Positions 9,341 through 11,790 of a stretch of 11,790 nt of DNA are shown piece by piece. The notes beneath the pieces are model-generated. The model made no database searches and was not told where the DNA came from. It saw only the letters and a list, made by a program, of their open reading frames with translations. Source of the stretch: Rodentolepis nana (Eukaryota; Platyhelminthes; Cestoda; Cyclophyllidea; Hymenolepididae); contig UZAE01001726.1 in NCBI GenBank assembly GCA_900617975.1, positions 1-11,790 of the forward strand, read 5' to 3'. A program made the translations under genes and the position numbers. Within the stretch, counting starts at the first letter, position 1; the number at the start of each line of letters is the position of its first letter.

Positions 9341-10099
9341 ATATTGCGATTATTTTAAGTGCTCTTGATTTGAAGCACGCAAAATCAAATGACCACCGGT
9401 AAACGGCAAATCTTTTCACTCAGCTTTGAAATAGATGAGGGGTCAGTAAGAAGCAGTTAATGAAGTCAAGTTGCGGAATCGTGCATTGTTTGAATTCCGG
9501 GAGAATTGAGTTGCCTGTGTTCTCATAAGCGATTTAATACATTTTTGATATCTTGTTATACAAGCTTCATGAATTGACTTCCAAATGCGCACGGTTGCGT
9601 TTACTATTCAGTGCTTGCAGTCCTGTGGTTGGTTGATTTTTGACTTCAAGTTGAAGCTAAAAGCAGGCAAATGGGGTGGCAACAATTTTCTATTTTTTCG
9701 GTGTTCACGCGAGGCTAACTGCACAGTGCACCGAGATGTTCGGAGAAGCGGTTACATAGTGTTAGAGGTCTTTCAGTTGAATGGGGTTTTCATTAGCTCT
9801 TGGCAGTTGGAGTAGGAGCACATGTACACTCTTGAAAGTTGGTTAGCTTATCTCTAAAGGTCCTCTGGAGATTGAATAGTCGATGAGTCCGAATTGAGAT
9901 GAGGCTTTTGCATATTTGTTTTTTATGCTTGTGAAATAGTGGTCTCTATGACAATTCAACCAATTACACTCGCTGTGATCAGTATAAAATTGATCTGGCA
10001 TCTAATCTGTTTTTCAAAACTACGATGCTAGGTAACAACATTGAAAAATTAATTCCCAGGGCCATCTAAGAAAAACCCTTTCCAAAGTTCATATGAATT
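9341..10099. other. Downstream non-coding region
   Basis: No gene supported. A 76-codon + strand frame at 9585-9815 lies in GT-rich DNA and has no domain, homology or splice context I recognise. It could be extended 3' UTR or intergenic sequence. Confidence 0.4.
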
Positions 10100-10270
10100 G
10101 TGTGGCGTAATGAAGCGCCCTCAGTGAGATGCTTGATTTCTACTACTCTCTAAAGTAGTCAGGCCTTATAAGTGCGGATGGCCAACCTGCTTGCTGTGTT
10201 TGCGCCGATTTGCATGGGACCCGTGGCATTGGACATGACTAACATGCAAGGTAACCAATGCACTACCACA
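10100..10270 (-). repeat. GC-richer island with tRNA-like box A, possible SINE
   Basis: GC is about 47-52% at 10141-10260, well above the AT-rich flanks. On the minus strand TAGTGCATTGG (10265 down to 10255) matches the polymerase III box A consensus TRGYNNANNGG at every defined base and is followed by TTACC, as in a tRNA D-arm. No good box B is found downstream, so it is not an intact tRNA. Dyads include TTGCATG/CATGCAA (10210-10216, 10243-10249) and ACTACT/AGTAGT (10142-10147, 10154-10159). A decayed tRNA-derived repeat is the best guess. Confidence 0.35.
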
Positions 10271-11134
10271 CTTTAATTTCCTTTTACTCGTGCCCTTTAT
10301 TTCGTTGACGTTTGCATTCTTCATTCAAAATTCGTTCACTAGATCTACCAACTTTGCCTGAGTAGCTCTTGCTTCATGCATTTTTGCTATTAGAGCTTCA
10401 AGGGAAATAGTGGAACACTAATTTCTTGCCCGTTCCATCAGGCAAAAGGATTCAACTGTGGAACTTCACTTGCTATCATCACGAAAATAGCAACGATTAG
10501 ATAGCTCATGACCCACTAGTCCAGCTTTGAGCCCTTCTTTTTTCTCCTGCCGTCGATAGAAGAGTCCGGCCGTAACTTATTGTATGAAATTGGCTATAAG
10601 ATTAGAGGGCCTGATAAACAAAAGTGGATGCTGATTATAATTTGGTCGTTAGTGTAATAGGACCATTATTCGATTGCAGAAGGAAAAGCTGACGAGATAA
10701 GCTATCGCTAGCATTTATACATGAACTACTGGCAGAGATTAAACTTATTTGTCGCACGATTCAACTTGAAAATCATTCGAGAATGAGAAATTGTTCAAAG
10801 CACTAAATGAAAACTCGAGAAACTTTTATCAAAATTCTGACTCATCTGAGGGAGATATCACTTTTCAATTTAATTAAGTCACTCAACTTCTTCATTTAGT
10901 TCAATTAACAAAAAAGCCTTGGCATAGTTTGTATTAATGATAAGGGAATTGGCTAGTACTGAAAAATAAAAGGCTTAGTTGTAATTGCTATCTCTTCTTC
11001 CTTTAGTGGTCCTCGGTCTCAAATGTTCTAGTTGAAACCTGGTTTAGAGTGTAATCGAAAGACAACTGCCAAGTTTACTTTCAATCTTTGTAAAGCACAT
11101 TTTACAAACCAATTCTTTATAATTTGTGGGAGGA
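10271..11134. other. Intergenic region, no gene seen
   Basis: AT-rich, without long open frames or recognisable motifs. It holds the first canonical AATAAA downstream of the kinase gene, at 10965-10970, and an ATTAAA at 10738-10743. These are too far from the stop codon to assign to the gene with confidence. Confidence 0.4.
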
Positions 11135-11345
11135 GAAAATCCTGATTTTCCACAGAATGTTTTGTACTAGTCCCTAGTACGAGTTCGACCCAGTTATAAC
11201 TCGGTTAACACGTGGATACCCACAATAATAATTGAAGGCTCTTGGCCCACAACTCAGGGATTACGAGGCTGGTGCTTACTGTCACACACCAAGGCGGGTT
11301 GTGATTGAACCCACTCAGTCCACGTTCAGTATAAGCAGTTGCTTT
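11135..11345. repeat. Hairpin-rich dispersed repeat
   Basis: Three successive hairpins: GAAAAT/ATTTTC (11135-11150), GTACTAG-TCC-CTAGTAC (11164-11180, seven perfect pairs and a three-base loop) and CGAGTT/AACTCG (11180-11203). The part from 11204 to 11280 is related to 6821-6904 in intron 3. GC is 47-50% at 11221-11340, above the flanks. On the minus strand GGTTCAATCAC (about 11308-11318) is one base off the polymerase III box B consensus, but no matching box A was found. Confidence 0.45.
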
Positions 11346-11703
11346 CCTTCTACAAATTCCAACTTTTGGAATTATGCATTTCTATCTTCATTGGGCTCTT
11401 GAGGAAAGCAACGTACATTTTTTCCAAGAAGTTGGTGAGCCCCCCACCCTTCCAAACGAGTTATATTTTCTTTGGTATAAATTGAAAGAGTAAGTTAGGT
11501 ATTATAATAGTAATGCTTGAAATGACATTGTATAGACGGCCACAAGTTACTTATTCATTATAGATTGAACCCATTACAAGAAAGAAGTATATTTCATAAA
11601 CAGAGATTGAAAAGGCCTTAGATTATATAATCTAGCTGCTTTGTAACTATGAGAATGATAAAAGAATTATCGTCCTATTCCTTGAACTTTCCTAAGTTAG
11701 AGT
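11346..11703. other. Intergenic region with a 16-base palindrome
   Basis: No gene supported. TAGATTATATAATCTA at 11619-11634 is a perfect 16-base palindrome, directly abutting AAGGCCTT (11612-11619). The remainder is AT-rich and unremarkable. Confidence 0.4.
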
Positions 11704-11790
11704 GCATGATTGGCTTCGTGGGTTTACGATAGACTTACCTCCACATGGTGCACCTGGGCAACGTATATTCATACGGCAAAAAAGTCTATT
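11704..11790 (-). repeat. Dispersed repeat motif, right copy (cut by the window edge)
   Basis: Reverse-oriented partner of 254-341. The strongest part, 11731-11790, runs to the last base of the window, so the copy continues outside it. The CGTAT/ATACG and GGTGCACC dyads are kept, while CCACGTGG is changed to CCATGTGG. Confidence 0.8.

Noticed and set aside
9585..9815. 76-codon frame as a further gene or downstream exon
   Set aside because: No homology recognised, no convincing acceptor joined to the kinase frame, and the length is compatible with chance in GT-rich DNA.
9871..9905. CGATGAGTCC resembling a hammerhead ribozyme core, as found in flatworm retroposons
   Set aside because: The required GGAC-GAAA partner strand after stem II is absent and the first core base differs (CGATGA rather than CTGATGA), so no hammerhead fold is possible.
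11308..11318. Box-B-like GGTTCAATCAC on the minus strand as a tRNA gene
   Set aside because: No box A at suitable distance and the flanking bases do not fold into a T-arm or acceptor stem.

Overview
The window looks like AT-rich nuclear DNA of a eukaryote, most likely a parasitic flatworm (trematode or cestode). The main reason is gene architecture: two introns of 33 and 41 bases near the 5' end of one gene and a third of about 5.4 kb further 3'. Tiny 5' introns and very large 3' introns are known from schistosomes and their relatives. The species cannot be fixed from the sequence. No bacterial features, CRISPR array, rRNA gene or confident tRNA gene is visible.

One protein-coding gene is supported, on the + strand from 2177 to 8827: a casein kinase I of the alpha type (CSNK1A1-like). 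It has four coding exons (2177-2383, 2417-2715, 2757-2937, 8333-8827) that join into 393 codons with all kinase motifs intact. A second 3'-end model, using a 103-base intron at 8821-8923, would swap the last two residues for eleven others and end at 8957. The long third intron is T-rich on the coding strand, shows no nested gene, and carries short duplications, G-runs, hairpins and one piece of a dispersed repeat.

The flanks are non-coding and repeat-bearing. At the left end, 21-656 is a fold-back (inverted-repeat) element. Inside its loop lies a 61-base motif (254-314) that recurs in reverse orientation at the right edge (11731-11790). Downstream of the gene come a pyrimidine-rich 3' UTR-like tract (8828-9340), a GC-richer minus-strand island with a perfect polymerase III box-A match (10100-10270, possibly SINE-like), and a hairpin-rich repeat (11135-11345), part of which matches 6821-6904 inside intron 3.

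Overall this is one conserved signalling kinase gene in a repeat-rich flatworm locus. I see no multi-gene system. The least expected items are the repeat families at the edges and the possible alternative C-terminus.
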